Shown: piece after piece, positions 26,300-35,612 of the stretch | Numbering within the stretch: the stretch's first letter is position 1 | Layout: each line of letters begins with the position of its first letter | From: Paenibacillus massiliensis subsp. panacisoli DSM 21345 | Lineage (GTDB): Bacteria; Bacillota; Bacilli; Paenibacillales; Paenibacillaceae | Assembly: GCF_000426545.1 (NCBI RefSeq) | Contig: NZ_AUFO01000001.1 | Coordinates: 558,001 to 622,000, forward strand | DNA length: 64,000 nucleotides | Direction: 5' to 3' | Program-made: the position numbers and the translations under genes | The notes under the pieces: generated by a model | What the model was told of the DNA's origin: nothing | The model's database searches: none | What the model saw: the letters and a program-made list of their open reading frames with translations, nothing else

Positions 26300-26998
26300 T
26301 TGGTAAGCCAAATGACAGAACTAAACGGGAAAATAAACATTGCAATAGACGGACCAGCAGGGGCTGGGAAGAGTTCCGTAGCCAAGAAAGTGGCTGAAAT
26401 ACTCTCCTATGTATATGTGGATACCGGAGCAATGTACAGGGCTGCAACCTGGTACATGCTGAAGCAGAATATTTCGGCTGAAGATGAATCCACTGTGCTT
26501 CAACGTGCACAGCAATTGGTTATTGAATTAATACCTGATCCTTCCGGTCAAAAGGTGCTGTGCAATGGAACAGATGTTACAGAGGCTATACGTTCCAGAG
26601 AAGTTACTGGTGTCGTATCCCAATACGCCCGAATAGCTGGCCTGCGCCAGCAGCTGACAGCAAGTCAGCGGAAGATGGCAGAGCGCAAGGGAGTTGTCAT
26701 GGATGGCAGGGATATTGGTACAACAGTGTTGCCTGATGCCGAACTGAAGGTATTTATGACAGCTAGTGTCAAGGAACGAGCTCTCCGCCGATTCAAGGAA
26801 ATGCGGGAGGCAGACATCACACTGGAGCAGCTGGAACGTGACATTGCTGTACGTGACAAGCTCGACGAGGAACGCGAGGTTTCGCCGCTGCGTCGCAGTG
26901 AGGATGCCGTTGAACTCGATACGACCGATATGGACTTCGATACGGTAGTCAATACGATTGTATCTTACTGCAAAACCGCGATAGGATGGGGAGATTAA
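26300..26998 (+). CDS. cmk: Cytidylate kinase
   Basis: Phosphorylates CMP/dCMP with ATP. The 232-residue enzyme has the P-loop AIDGPAGAGKSSVAKK near residue 14, YVDTGAMYRA for CMP binding, and the insert motif GRDIGTTVLPDA. TTG 26300 is preferred as start because GAGGAGGAG lies seven bases upstream; ATG 26312 is the alternative and would start MTELNGKINIAI. It is followed after 3 bases by plsC, a frequent Firmicute pairing. Confidence 0.93.
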   Translation: MVSQMTELNGKINIAIDGPAGAGKSSVAKKVAEILSYVYVDTGAMYRAATWYMLKQNISAEDESTVLQRAQQLVIELIPDPSGQKVLCNGTDVTEAIRSREVTGVVSQYARIAGLRQQLTASQRKMAERKGVVMDGRDIGTTVLPDAELKVFMTASVKERALRRFKEMREADITLEQLERDIAVRDKLDEEREVSPLRRSEDAVELDTTDMDFDTVVNTIVSYCKTAIGWGD

Positions 26999-27001
26999 TT
27001 C

Positions 27002-27589
27002 ATGATTTATACCATATGCAGCGGTATTTTACGACTGCTGTACCGTTTACTGTTCAGAATTGAGGCTGTAGGAGCCGAGAATGTGCCTGCACAGGGGGGC
27101 GTACTGTTATGCTCCAACCACATCAGTAATCTGGACCCGCCGACGGTAGGTATACTATTGAAGCGCAAAGTCCATTTCATGGCGAAGGCTGAGCTCTTCG
27201 AGGTTCCAGTACTAGGCCCACTGATTGATAAGCTGGGAGCTTTCCCGGTGAAGCGTGGTGGCGTCAGTAAGGAATCCATTAAGCTGGCCATTCAGATTTT
27301 GCGTGATGGCAATGTGGTGGGCATTTTTCCGGAGGGTTCTCGTAACTCTTCTGGGATTGTCAAAAAAGGAGCCGCAAGCTTCGCACTTCGTAGTGGGGCC
27401 GCAGCTGTACCTGTCGCCATAGTAGGTGAGTACAAATTGTTCCGTAAATTGAAAGTTATTTATGGGCAGCCCGTGGACCTTGAGAGCTTTAAGAGCTCGA
27501 CCGAGGGTGATCCACTGGAGCTGGCTACGGAAGCAATTATGTCACGCATTCGCACTATGAAGGAGACAGGACAACCAACCCGCGAGTAG
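27002..27589 (+). CDS. plsC: 1-acyl-sn-glycerol-3-phosphate acyltransferase
   Basis: Makes phosphatidic acid from lysophosphatidic acid and acyl donor at the membrane. A 195-residue PlsC-family protein with the catalytic HX4D in CSNHISNLDPP (residues ~38-48), the second motif AFPVKRGG and FPEGSRNSSG. One hydrophobic stretch at the N-terminus gives membrane attachment. Starts 3 bases after cmk with GGGGAG upstream, so it is co-transcribed. Confidence 0.92.
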   Translation: MIYTICSGILRLLYRLLFRIEAVGAENVPAQGGVLLCSNHISNLDPPTVGILLKRKVHFMAKAELFEVPVLGPLIDKLGAFPVKRGGVSKESIKLAIQILRDGNVVGIFPEGSRNSSGIVKKGAASFALRSGAAAVPVAIVGEYKLFRKLKVIYGQPVDLESFKSSTEGDPLELATEAIMSRIRTMKETGQPTRE

Positions 27590-27700
27590 CGGGTGCATGT
27601 TTTCTGTTTTCGCTGGAAGAATACTGATATATGAATGTTTTGAACTCTGCTACGAGCAGGTTTAAATAAATGGCTTTTTTGAATTGAGGAGGGTATTGAC

Positions 27701-28897
27701 ATGTCGGAAGAAACTAAAAATCAAGAAGTGTCAAATCAAGATGAACTGGACCAAATGGTATCATTGAAAAAAGGTGATACGGTAACAGGAACAATCGTAA
27801 AATTAGAAGATAACCAAGCGGTAGTAAGCATTGGATATAAATACGATGGTGTTATTGCACTCCGCGAGTTGTCTTCCGCACAGCCAGGTGAGGAAGCTCC
27901 ACAAGTAGGCCAAGAGATCGAAGCTAAGGTCGTAAGCATCGACGACAACAAGGAAAAGCTTGTATTGTCCAAACGTGCGATCGACAGCGAGAATGCTTGG
28001 GAAAAACTGCAAAGCTATTCCGATAACAATGAAGTGTTCGAAGTTGTTGTTACTGATGTTGTTAAAGGTGGCGTAGTAGCAGACGTAGGTGTACGTGGAT
28101 TTATTCCTGCTTCTATGGTAGAGCGTCATTTCGTAGAAGATTTCAGCGATTACAAAGGTCGCACTCTGCGTGTTAAAGTGAAGGAACTGGATCGTGAGAA
28201 CAACAAAGTGATCCTGTCCCAAAAGGACGTACTTGAAGCTGAGTACGAAGCTAACAAGCACAAAATCATGTCCGAGCTGCAAGAAGGTCAAGAAATCGTG
28301 GGTACGGTTCAACGCCTGACACAATTCGGTGCCTTCGTTGATGTAGGCGGAGTTGATGGTCTGGTGCATGTATCCGAGATCGCATGGACTCATGTTGACA
28401 AGCCTTCCGATGCAGTGTCCGAGGGTGACCAAGTGAAGGTTAAGGTTCTGAAGGTTGATCCTGAGAAGGGCAAAATCAGCCTGAGCATGAAAGCAGTTCA
28501 ACCAGGTCCTTGGGAAACGGCTGCTGAGAAATTCAACATCGGTGATGTAGTGACTGGCGTTGTAAAACGTCTGGTGAACTTCGGTGCCTTCGTTGAAATT
28601 GCTCCTGGTGTTGAAGGACTGGTGCATATCTCCCAGATCTCTCACAAGCACATCGGTACTCCTCATGAAGTACTGAAAGAAGGACAAGAAGTTCAAGTGA
28701 AGGTCCTTGACCTGAACACGGCTGAGAAGCGTGTAAGCTTGAGCATCAAGGAGACTGAAGAAGCTCCTGCACCTGCACCTAAGGCTGAGAAGACTCGTGC
28801 ACCAAGAGAACACAACAGCGGTGGTGTCTCCCATAACGAAAGCATGAGCGTGACCCTTGGCGAGCGCTTTGGCGACAAGCTCAGCAAATTCAAATAA
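27701..28897 (+). CDS. ypfD: S1-domain RNA-binding protein (RpsA-like, YpfD)
   Basis: A 398-residue protein with four S1 domains (about 20-90, 108-175, 193-262, 278-348), each carrying the G.V..I..FGAFVD(V/I) pattern in the last two; the third and fourth are nearly duplicated. The Pro/Ala-rich tail (APAPAPKAEKTRAP) and a conserved end (GERFGDKLSKFK) follow. Four domains, as in B. subtilis YpfD, versus six in E. coli S1. It is likely a translation or RNA-decay factor rather than a classical ribosomal protein. GAGGAGGG precedes the ATG. Confidence 0.9.
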   Translation: MSEETKNQEVSNQDELDQMVSLKKGDTVTGTIVKLEDNQAVVSIGYKYDGVIALRELSSAQPGEEAPQVGQEIEAKVVSIDDNKEKLVLSKRAIDSENAWEKLQSYSDNNEVFEVVVTDVVKGGVVADVGVRGFIPASMVERHFVEDFSDYKGRTLRVKVKELDRENNKVILSQKDVLEAEYEANKHKIMSELQEGQEIVGTVQRLTQFGAFVDVGGVDGLVHVSEIAWTHVDKPSDAVSEGDQVKVKVLKVDPEKGKISLSMKAVQPGPWETAAEKFNIGDVVTGVVKRLVNFGAFVEIAPGVEGLVHISQISHKHIGTPHEVLKEGQEVQVKVLDLNTAEKRVSLSIKETEEAPAPAPKAEKTRAPREHNSGGVSHNESMSVTLGERFGDKLSKFK

Positions 28898-28935
28898 GCA
28901 ATACCCATGAGGTTAGAATAGGCATTAGGTACACC

Positions 28936-28970
28936 ATCGGCGGACCCAGAGGGTTCGCCGATTGTTGTTA
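28936..28970 (+). terminator. Probable terminator after ypfD
   Basis: ATCGGCGGACCC and GGGTTCGCCGAT pair over 12 bp around AGA. The following TGTTGTT is a poor T-tract, so some read-through into der is likely. Confidence 0.6.
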
Positions 28971-28999
28971 CTTCCGATACTGACAGGAGGAGTTGAATT

Positions 29000-30322
29000 A
29001 TGGCAAGACCCGTTGTGGCGATCGTTGGTCGACCCAATGTAGGGAAATCGACTATTTTTAACAGAGTTATTGGAGATCGTCTGGCTATTGTAGAAGATAA
29101 GCCAGGTATTACCCGTGATCGGATCTATGGAATTGGGGAATGGAATGGCAAGCCGTTCAGCATTATTGACACTGGCGGCATTGAAATTGATGGTACAGAT
29201 GAGATCATGAAGTCCATACGGATGCAGGCTGAACTCGCAATCGAGGAAGCGGATGTCATTGTCTTTATGTGTGATGCCAAAAGCGGTGTTACACAGTCTG
29301 ACGAAGAGGTCGCTCAGATGCTGTACAAATCAGGCAAGCCAGTAATCGTCGCTGTGAACAAGGTGGATAACATTGGGCGGAGTGATCTGATTTATGAATT
29401 CTATGGCTTCGGCTTCGGTGATCCGATCGGCGTATCCGGTAGCCACGGTACAGGAATCGGTGATCTTCTGGATGCGATTACAGAGAAGCTGCCTGAGCTG
29501 GAGGATGATGGGTACGATGATGATGTTATACGTGTGGCCTTGATTGGCCGTCCGAATGTCGGCAAATCATCTCTGGTCAATGCCATTCTCGGTGAAGAGC
29601 GAGTCATCGTCAGCGATGTTGCTGGTACGACTAGAGATGCTATTGACACTCCGTTTGAGAAAGATGGTCAGCGGTACGTACTTATTGATACTGCAGGGAT
29701 GCGTAAGCGTGGTAAAGTGTATGAGACAACCGAGAAATACAGCGTTATGCGTGCCATGCGTGCTATTGAACGTGCAGATGTCGTACTCGTTGTCATTAAT
29801 GGTGAAGAAGGTATTATCGAACAGGACAAGCATATTGCCGGCTACGCTTATGAAGCAGGTAAGGCTTCACTGTTTGTCGTGAATAAGTGGGATGTCGTGG
29901 AGAAGGATGACAAAACCATGAAGGAGTTCGAGACCAAAATCCGCGATCACTTCCTGTTCATGACGTATGCACCAGTTGTGTTCCTGTCAGCGAAGACCAA
30001 GCAACGTCTGCACAAGCTGCTTCCTGTAGTACAGAATGTGGCTCAGCAGCACGCTATGCGTATACAGACGCATCTGCTGAACGATGTGGTATCCGATGCG
30101 GTTGCTATTACACCACCACCTACGGACAAGGGCCGTCGCTTACGCGTGAACTATGTGACGCAAGTGGCTGTGAAGCCGCCGACGATGGTTGTCTTCGTGA
30201 ATGATCCAGAGCTGATGCATTTCTCGTATGAACGCTACCTGGAAAATAAAATTCGCGCCGCCTTCAATTTTGAAGGGACTCCGATACGGATCTTTACCCG
30301 GCGCAAGTCTGACGAAAGTTAG
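29000..30322 (+). CDS. der: GTPase Der (EngA), ribosome assembly
   Basis: Essential double-GTPase for 50S subunit maturation. The 440-residue protein has two tandem G domains, each with GRPNVGKS (residues ~10 and ~183), DTGG and DTAG switch II motifs, NKVD and NKWD, and a C-terminal KH-like domain ending [18 protein letters not shown] is upstream. Followed by plsY and gpsA, a common Firmicute order. Confidence 0.97.
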   Translation: MARPVVAIVGRPNVGKSTIFNRVIGDRLAIVEDKPGITRDRIYGIGEWNGKPFSIIDTGGIEIDGTDEIMKSIRMQAELAIEEADVIVFMCDAKSGVTQSDEEVAQMLYKSGKPVIVAVNKVDNIGRSDLIYEFYGFGFGDPIGVSGSHGTGIGDLLDAITEKLPELEDDGYDDDVIRVALIGRPNVGKSSLVNAILGEERVIVSDVAGTTRDAIDTPFEKDGQRYVLIDTAGMRKRGKVYETTEKYSVMRAMRAIERADVVLVVINGEEGIIEQDKHIAGYAYEAGKASLFVVNKWDVVEKDDKTMKEFETKIRDHFLFMTYAPVVFLSAKTKQRLHKLLPVVQNVAQQHAMRIQTHLLNDVVSDAVAITPPPTDKGRRLRVNYVTQVAVKPPTMVVFVNDPELMHFSYERYLENKIRAAFNFEGTPIRIFTRRKSDES

Positions 30323-30333
30323 GGGAGAACAAC

Positions 30334-30945
30334 TTGCTACTACAGACGGTTGCAATAGTAATCAGTTATTTGCTCGGCTCCATCAGCTTTAGTGTTCTAT
30401 TCGGCAGATTGCTGAAGGGAGTCGATATCAGACAGCATGGCAGCGGTAATGCTGGTGCGACAAATACACTTAGAGTGTTAGGTAAGGGACCTGCCATCAT
30501 GGTATTGGTGCTGGACGTACTTAAAGGCGTGCTTGCTGTCTGGATTGGTTATTGGCTGGGTGGAGACTCTGAATGGCTTCCTGCTCTCACAGGAATAGCA
30601 GCGATTATCGGGCATAATTGGCCGATCTACTTCAACTTTCGGGGAGGCAAAGGAATTGCCACTGCGATTGGGGTGCTGGCTTCGATTGCGCTCATTCCTG
30701 CTCTACTTGCTGGTGTCATTGCGATTCTCTCGATTGTAATTACCCGTTTTGTATCGCTAGGCTCTCTGATTTTTGTCATTCTGACTCCTTGGATGATGCT
30801 GGTGCTTGGCTACTCATGGCCCCTGTTCTGGTCTGGCGTGATCATCTGCTTGTTCGCCGTCTGGAGACATCGTACCAACATCGTGAAGCTGATGAAGGGT
30901 CAGGAGAACAAGCTTGGTTCCAAGGGAGGGAATCATCGTGTCTAA
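30334..30945 (+). CDS. plsY: Glycerol-3-phosphate acyltransferase PlsY
   Basis: Transfers an acyl group from acyl-phosphate to glycerol-3-phosphate to start phospholipid synthesis. A 203-residue integral membrane protein with the three cytosolic motifs: GSGNAGATNTLR (residues ~37-48), NWPIYFNFRGGKGIATAIGV (~90-110) and WRHRTNIVKLMKGQENKLG at the end. TTG 30334 follows GGGGAGAA. Overlaps gpsA by 8 bases, coupling two steps of lipid synthesis. Confidence 0.95.
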   Translation: MLLQTVAIVISYLLGSISFSVLFGRLLKGVDIRQHGSGNAGATNTLRVLGKGPAIMVLVLDVLKGVLAVWIGYWLGGDSEWLPALTGIAAIIGHNWPIYFNFRGGKGIATAIGVLASIALIPALLAGVIAILSIVITRFVSLGSLIFVILTPWMMLVLGYSWPLFWSGVIICLFAVWRHRTNIVKLMKGQENKLGSKGGNHRV

Positions 30946-31984
30946 GTCGGAAAAGGTTGCGGTATTGGTAGCAGGTAGTTGGGGAACTGCTTTGGCCGCG
31001 GTTCTGGCCGATAACGGATCTGAAGTTGTAATCTGGACCCGAAACGCGGAACAGGCTGAGGAGATCAACATGCTCCATACGAATAGCCGCTATCTTCCTT
31101 CCGCACAGCTGTCCCCAGCCATACGGGCGACGACTGAGATGGGGGAGGCGGTCAGTGGAGCAGAGGCTGTCCTCATCGTTGCTCCCTCCTCAGCCATGCG
31201 CCAGGTGTCACGAGAGCTTGCTCGCCATGTTGGGCAAGATACACTCATCGTTCATGCGACGAAGGGCTTTGAGACGGAGACACTCAAGCGCATGTCACAG
31301 GTCATCTCTGATGAGCTTGGTTGCGAGGAAGGACATGTCGTTGTGCTGTCTGGTCCCAGTCATGCTGAAGAGGTTGTTCGTAAATGCCCAACAACGGTTG
31401 TCGTTGCTTCCTCGGAGGATCAGGCTGCGCAACGGGCTCAGGATTTGTTCATGAACTCGTATTTCCGCGTCTATACCAATCGTGATCTCATTGGTGTGGA
31501 GCTGTCTGGTGCACTCAAGAACATCATTGCGCTAGGTGCAGGAATGTCGGACGGACTTGGCTTCGGGGATAATGCCAAAGCTGCGCTGCTGACACGAGGA
31601 CTCGCAGAGATTACCCGTGCTGGCGTGGAGATGGGTGCCAATCCGCTCACTTTTGCTGGTCTCGCAGGAATCGGTGATCTCGTCGTAACAGCAACCAGCC
31701 AGCACAGCCGTAATTGGAGAGCAGGCTCTATGCTGGGTAAGGGTATGCCGTTAGAGGAAGTACAACACACCATGGGCATGGTCATTGAGGGAATTCGTAC
31801 GACTCAGGCTGCCCATGCCATTGCAGCATCGCTTGGTGTTCAGATGCCGATTACGGATCAGTTATACAAAGTACTGTTCGAAGGACAGGATGTCCGTGAG
31901 GCTGTAGAGGCCTTGATGGGTCGAGATCCCAAGACCGAGATGGAACTTATGCCCTTGAAGACTTGGGAACAGTGGAATTCCTGA
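30938..31984 (+). CDS. gpsA: Glycerol-3-phosphate dehydrogenase [NAD(P)+]
   Basis: Reduces dihydroxyacetone phosphate to sn-glycerol-3-phosphate, the substrate of PlsY. A 348-residue protein with N-terminal Rossmann fold, SGPSHAEEV, catalytic Lys in ELSGALKNIIALGAGM, and NAKAALLTRGLAEI. The dinucleotide motif reads VAGSWGTA instead of the common GAGSWGTA (first Gly to Val). GTG 30938 is preceded by GGGAGGG; the ORF goes further upstream without support. Confidence 0.95.
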   Translation: MSKSEKVAVLVAGSWGTALAAVLADNGSEVVIWTRNAEQAEEINMLHTNSRYLPSAQLSPAIRATTEMGEAVSGAEAVLIVAPSSAMRQVSRELARHVGQDTLIVHATKGFETETLKRMSQVISDELGCEEGHVVVLSGPSHAEEVVRKCPTTVVVASSEDQAAQRAQDLFMNSYFRVYTNRDLIGVELSGALKNIIALGAGMSDGLGFGDNAKAALLTRGLAEITRAGVEMGANPLTFAGLAGIGDLVVTATSQHSRNWRAGSMLGKGMPLEEVQHTMGMVIEGIRTTQAAHAIAASLGVQMPITDQLYKVLFEGQDVREAVEALMGRDPKTEMELMPLKTWEQWNS

Positions 31985-32055
31985 TCACAGGGGCATTCAC
32001 CTTTTTCAGACTAAGCTCATACACTAATTTGAGCAATGTCGGAGGAGGGGAGACT

Positions 32056-32331
32056 GTGAGTAAGAACTTTCCAAAGGATACACTGAAGGCTATCAATCAG
32101 AAGAGTGGAAAAAGCATTTCCGAGAACGCCGTCAAAAAGCTGGCTAGCAAGGTGAATTCGGAGACGATGCAGAGTGAAGCTCAGTTACGTCAACTGATCA
32201 AGCAAGTTGCGGCTATGGCGAAAGTGCCTGTATCGGAAGGGACTATTCAGGATATCGTAAAGGCTGTCAAGAAAAGCGGTATGAATCCTTCCAATATGGA
32301 GGCCTTGATGAAAATGATGATGAAAAAATAA
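32056..32331 (+). CDS. spoVIF: Stage VI sporulation protein F
   Basis: A 91-residue helical protein beginning MSKNFPKDTLKAINQKSGKS with a repeated basic/hydrophobic helix pattern and ending MEALMKMMMKK, typical of SpoVIF/YjcC. In Bacillus it stabilises coat regulator GerR. The GTG start follows GGAGGGGAG; the longer frame upstream (from 31963) overlaps gpsA and has no homology character. Family assignment by sequence pattern. Confidence 0.75.
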   Translation: MSKNFPKDTLKAINQKSGKSISENAVKKLASKVNSETMQSEAQLRQLIKQVAAMAKVPVSEGTIQDIVKAVKKSGMNPSNMEALMKMMMKK

Positions 32332-32352
32332 TGTGCTGCCTGACTGCAAGGG

Positions 32353-32384
32353 GCCCGCGAACTTCTGAGGTTCGTGGGCTTTTG
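32353..32384 (+). terminator. Intrinsic terminator after spoVIF
   Basis: GCCCGCGAAC pairs with GTTCGTGGGC (one G-T), followed by TTTT. Confidence 0.7.
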
Positions 32385-32445
32385 TGAACCTCGCGCTCAG
32401 GCTGCCGTAACAATAGAACAATTGGTTAAGAAAGGTGGAGCGCAG

Positions 32446-33054
32446 ATGAAAAAGCTTGATCTGTCTGCGAGGCTGACCTCGATGCCACAGCTCCATGAAG
32501 CCATCCGGCAGCTGGCTGCCGCGTGGTCATCTTCGTCCTCTTGCTGGCTCCTGGGAGGAAGCTGTTCTTTACTTCTACAAGGCGTGGAGCTGGACAAGTC
32601 TCCGAATGATATTGATGTATATGCTGATCTTCGCGCAGCCAAGCAGCTGCACGGGCACGCACCTGGTCGGCGCCTGGACGAGCAACAGCTGAGCAGAAGC
32701 GAGGCTTATTTATCTCTGCTGAGTCACTATGAGCTGGAGGGCTTGACCTTGGAATTGGTCGGAGGTTTCGAGGTGTACGCGACAAATTCTCTGTATCGGG
32801 TAGAGATTGAACAGGTGCTTCAATCCGCTGCCCCCGGGATAACGATCAATAACTACTCCGTCCGTCTGATGCCCTTGGCCCACGAGCTCTTGTTCAATCT
32901 CCTGCGTGGCAGGGAGGATCGGTATCGGTCGATTGCCAAAACCATGAATACGCAACCGGACGAGCATAGAGACTTGCTGGAGCTCTTGCTAGCCCGGAAT
33001 GTATGGTCTGATGCACATGTAGATCAGCTCAGACGGTTGCTCAACTGGCTCTAA
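32446..33054 (+). CDS. Nucleotidyltransferase-fold protein
   Basis: A 202-residue soluble protein. WLLGGSCSLLLQG near residue 36 followed by PNDIDVYAD matches the GGS...DxD core of the nucleotidyltransferase superfamily, with Asp pair for metal binding. The rest is helical. The target (tRNA, protein, drug) is not deducible. ATG 32446 has AAAGGTGGAG upstream. Its closest neighbours are spoVIF and a ferredoxin gene, with no obvious functional link. Confidence 0.7.
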   Translation: MKKLDLSARLTSMPQLHEAIRQLAAAWSSSSSCWLLGGSCSLLLQGVELDKSPNDIDVYADLRAAKQLHGHAPGRRLDEQQLSRSEAYLSLLSHYELEGLTLELVGGFEVYATNSLYRVEIEQVLQSAAPGITINNYSVRLMPLAHELLFNLLRGREDRYRSIAKTMNTQPDEHRDLLELLLARNVWSDAHVDQLRRLLNWL

Positions 33055-33084
33055 TACAAGCTTTGCTGGGAGGTGCTTATCCTG

Positions 33085-33438
33085 ATGAGTCATGAGGTTT
33101 GCTTTATGCCATCTGGCAAGCGTATAGCGGTTCGCTCAGGCACAACTATTCTGGAAGCCGCGCGGAAGGCTGCTGTTCATATTTCTTCACGCTGCGATGC
33201 CAAGGCCTCCTGTCTGATGTGCAAGGTGACTATTGCTCCAGAGTGGGCTGAGGCTGCAGGCGTGCCGACCGAAGCAGAGAAGCGTAAGCTTGACTCACTG
33301 CTTCAGGAGGGACAACGTCTGTCTTGCCAGGCCAGAGCTTGGGGGCCGCTGGTAGTCACTATACCAGAGGACCCGTTAAAGGCTGCGGTGCGCAGACAAC
33401 TGGAGAAGCAGCAGGGGGACGATGACAGCCTGTGGTAA
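33085..33438 (+). CDS. 2Fe-2S ferredoxin-like protein
   Basis: A 117-residue plant-type ferredoxin fold. The four cluster Cys are Cys37, Cys43, Cys46 in RCDAKASCLMC and Cys81 in LSCQA. It is expected to carry electrons in the cytosol. ATG 33085 is preceded by GGGAGGTG. The partner enzyme is unknown; it lies just ahead of spoIVA with its own terminator between. Confidence 0.85.
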   Translation: MSHEVCFMPSGKRIAVRSGTTILEAARKAAVHISSRCDAKASCLMCKVTIAPEWAEAAGVPTEAEKRKLDSLLQEGQRLSCQARAWGPLVVTIPEDPLKAAVRRQLEKQQGDDDSLW

Positions 33439-33483
33439 AATGATTATTTAAAAGAATTGGCTTTTGGCTAAGTGGACCTGGAG

Positions 33484-33513
33484 ACGAATCCGTTATGGAT
33501 TCGTTTTTTTTTT
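33484..33513 (+). terminator. Intrinsic terminator
   Basis: ACGAATCC pairs with GGATTCGT around GTTAT, then a run of ten T. Confidence 0.9.
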
Positions 33514-33869
33514 GCTTAATTGTTACCTCAATGGACATGTTTATGTAAAACTCATACCGGTGCAGGTCTGTTCGGCGCTACACGTGCATATAATGACTGT
33601 GGCGGTTCAGCACAGGCTTGTGAAGAGGAGGAGTGATTTTGTGCCAGAGTTATCAGTCATATCTTCACTGCCTGATACATATGATGATACCAGTCCAATT
33701 GCATGTACGAGTGTAGGCCGCTATGACCGATTCTATCAGCCATGACGCTCGGCGGCGGACGACTTCCAGGCTTGCTCTGCCGCAGCTGGGTACCAAGTCT
33801 TCTGATCGAACACGAAGCGGATGCTCTTATAGCATTTTTCCTTCGGAGAATCTTGAGGAGGGGATTTCA

Positions 33870-35348
33870 TTGGAGAAAGTAGACATTTTTAAAGACATTG
33901 CCGAGCGCACCGGGGGAGATATCTATCTGGGAGTCGTCGGCGCCGTTCGTACAGGAAAATCAACATTTATCAAGCGCTTTATGGAAACGGTAGTCTTGCC
34001 GAATATTGCGAATGAAGCTGATCGGGTGCGCGCAGTGGATGAACTTCCGCAGAGTGCCGCTGGCAAGACAATCATGACAACAGAGCCTAAATTTGTACCC
34101 AACAATGCTGTACAGATACGTGTAGCAGAGGGCCTGGATGTAAACGTGCGATTGGTGGACTGTGTAGGGTATGCTGTGGAGGGTGCGAAGGGCTATGAGG
34201 ACGAGAACGGCCCGCGTATGATCTCTACACCATGGTTCGAGGAGCCGATTCCATTCCAGGAAGCGGCGGAGATCGGAACACGTAAGGTCATTCAGGAGCA
34301 CTCGACGCTTGGCGTCGTCGTAACGACGGACGGAACGATTGCCGAGATACCTCGCAGCTCTTATGTAGAATCCGAGGAGCGGGTCATTGAGGAGCTAAAG
34401 GAAGTTGGCAAGCCATTCGTGCTTGTTATTAACTCCACTCGTCCTAATAGCGAGGAGACCTTACAGCTGCGGAGTGAACTGGCAGCCAAGTACGATATTC
34501 CTGTCATGACACTCAGTGCAGCTACGATGACTGAGGATGATGTTACAGGCGTGCTTCGCGAGGTATTATATGAATTTCCTGTGCATGAGGTGAATGTCAA
34601 TCTTCCGAGCTGGGTGATGGTCCTGAGTGAGAATCACTGGCTCCGGAACAACTATGAGAACTCAGTGCGAGACACTGTGAAGGACATTCGGCGATTGCGT
34701 GATGTGGATCGAGTCGTAGGGCATTTCATGGAATATGACTTCATTGACCGTGCCGGATTAAGCGGGATGAACATGGGGCAAGGCGTCGCTGAGATTGACC
34801 TGTATGCTCCAGACGAACTGTATGACCAGATTCTCATCGAGGTTGTTGGTGTGGAGATTCGTGGAAAAGACCACTTGCTGCAGCTTATGCAGGATTTCTC
34901 TCATGCCAAGCGCGAATATGACCGATTCGCGGAAGCATTGGAGATGGTGAAGACTACAGGCTATGGTATAGCGGCACCTTCACTATCTGAGATGGCTCTG
35001 GATGATCCGCAGTTGATCCGACAAGGGTCACGTTTTGGGGTGAGACTGAAGGCAACAGCGCCTTCCATCCATATGATCCGGGTGGATGTTGAATCTGAAT
35101 TCGCTCCGATTATCGGTACCGAGAAGCAGAGCGAGGAACTGATGCGTTATCTGATGCAGGACTTTGAGAATGACCCGATCAAAATCTGGGAATCGGATAT
35201 CTTCGGTCGTTCGCTCCATTCCATTGTTCGTGAAGGAATTCAGGGTAAGATTGCCATGATGCCGGACAATGCCAGATACAAATTGCAAGAGACGCTGGGA
35301 CGCATTATTAATGAGGGCTCTGGCGGTCTGATTGCTATTATTCTTTAA
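33870..35348 (+). CDS. spoIVA: Stage IV sporulation protein A (spore coat ATPase)
   Basis: A cytoskeleton-like ATPase that polymerises on the forespore surface as the base layer of the coat. The 492-residue length equals that of B. subtilis SpoIVA. Walker A GAVRTGKST (residues 24-32), an Asp in VDCVGYAVEGAKGYE, and a conserved C-terminus ending GSGGLIAIIL are seen. The TTG start at 33870 is chosen because MEKVDIFKDIAERTGGDIYL matches the family and AGGAGGGGA precedes it; the ORF opens at 33723 without such support. Confidence 0.96.
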   Translation: MEKVDIFKDIAERTGGDIYLGVVGAVRTGKSTFIKRFMETVVLPNIANEADRVRAVDELPQSAAGKTIMTTEPKFVPNNAVQIRVAEGLDVNVRLVDCVGYAVEGAKGYEDENGPRMISTPWFEEPIPFQEAAEIGTRKVIQEHSTLGVVVTTDGTIAEIPRSSYVESEERVIEELKEVGKPFVLVINSTRPNSEETLQLRSELAAKYDIPVMTLSAATMTEDDVTGVLREVLYEFPVHEVNVNLPSWVMVLSENHWLRNNYENSVRDTVKDIRRLRDVDRVVGHFMEYDFIDRAGLSGMNMGQGVAEIDLYAPDELYDQILIEVVGVEIRGKDHLLQLMQDFSHAKREYDRFAEALEMVKTTGYGIAAPSLSEMALDDPQLIRQGSRFGVRLKATAPSIHMIRVDVESEFAPIIGTEKQSEELMRYLMQDFENDPIKIWESDIFGRSLHSIVREGIQGKIAMMPDNARYKLQETLGRIINEGSGGLIAIIL

Positions 35349-35398
35349 GCAGATGCTGCGCAAGATCGTCTGATTTGCAACAGAAAATAGAGACAACG

Positions 35399-35445
35399 AT
35401 AAGGTGCCTTCAAGCCCATGGCGGAGGTGCCTTATTTGTGTTTGT
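35399..35445 (+). terminator. Intrinsic terminator after spoIVA
   Basis: ATAAGGTGCCTTC pairs with GGAGGTGCCTTAT (G-T pairs allowed), followed by a T-rich stretch. Confidence 0.75.
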
Positions 35446-35506
35446 TAGACTTTTTTAAGCTAAATCATGAGTAGCTGGAATTTTAAAAATAAACTTTTAA
35501 AACCTA

Positions 35507-35535
35507 TTTACATTGTCGGATTAAAGCGATATATT
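35507..35535 (+). promoter_or_regulatory. Candidate sigma-A promoter of the sugar ABC operon
   Basis: TTTACA and TATATT separated by 17 bases in an AT-rich region, 77 bases before the binding-protein gene. Confidence 0.6.
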
Positions 35536-35612
35536 ATTTAATAATTCATAAACATGAATGAATATGTAATCACCTACAGGCTAGGACAAGCAGGACGAGG
35601 GGGAACAGAACG

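Noticed and set aside
28290-28640. Near-duplicate DNA stretches inside the S1 gene
   Set aside because: They encode the third and fourth S1 domains; a domain duplication, not a mobile repeat.
27803-28834. 343-codon minus-strand open frame opposite the S1 protein gene
   Set aside because: It is an antisense shadow of a highly conserved, codon-biased gene; its product is rich in Phe/His/Leu with no domain.
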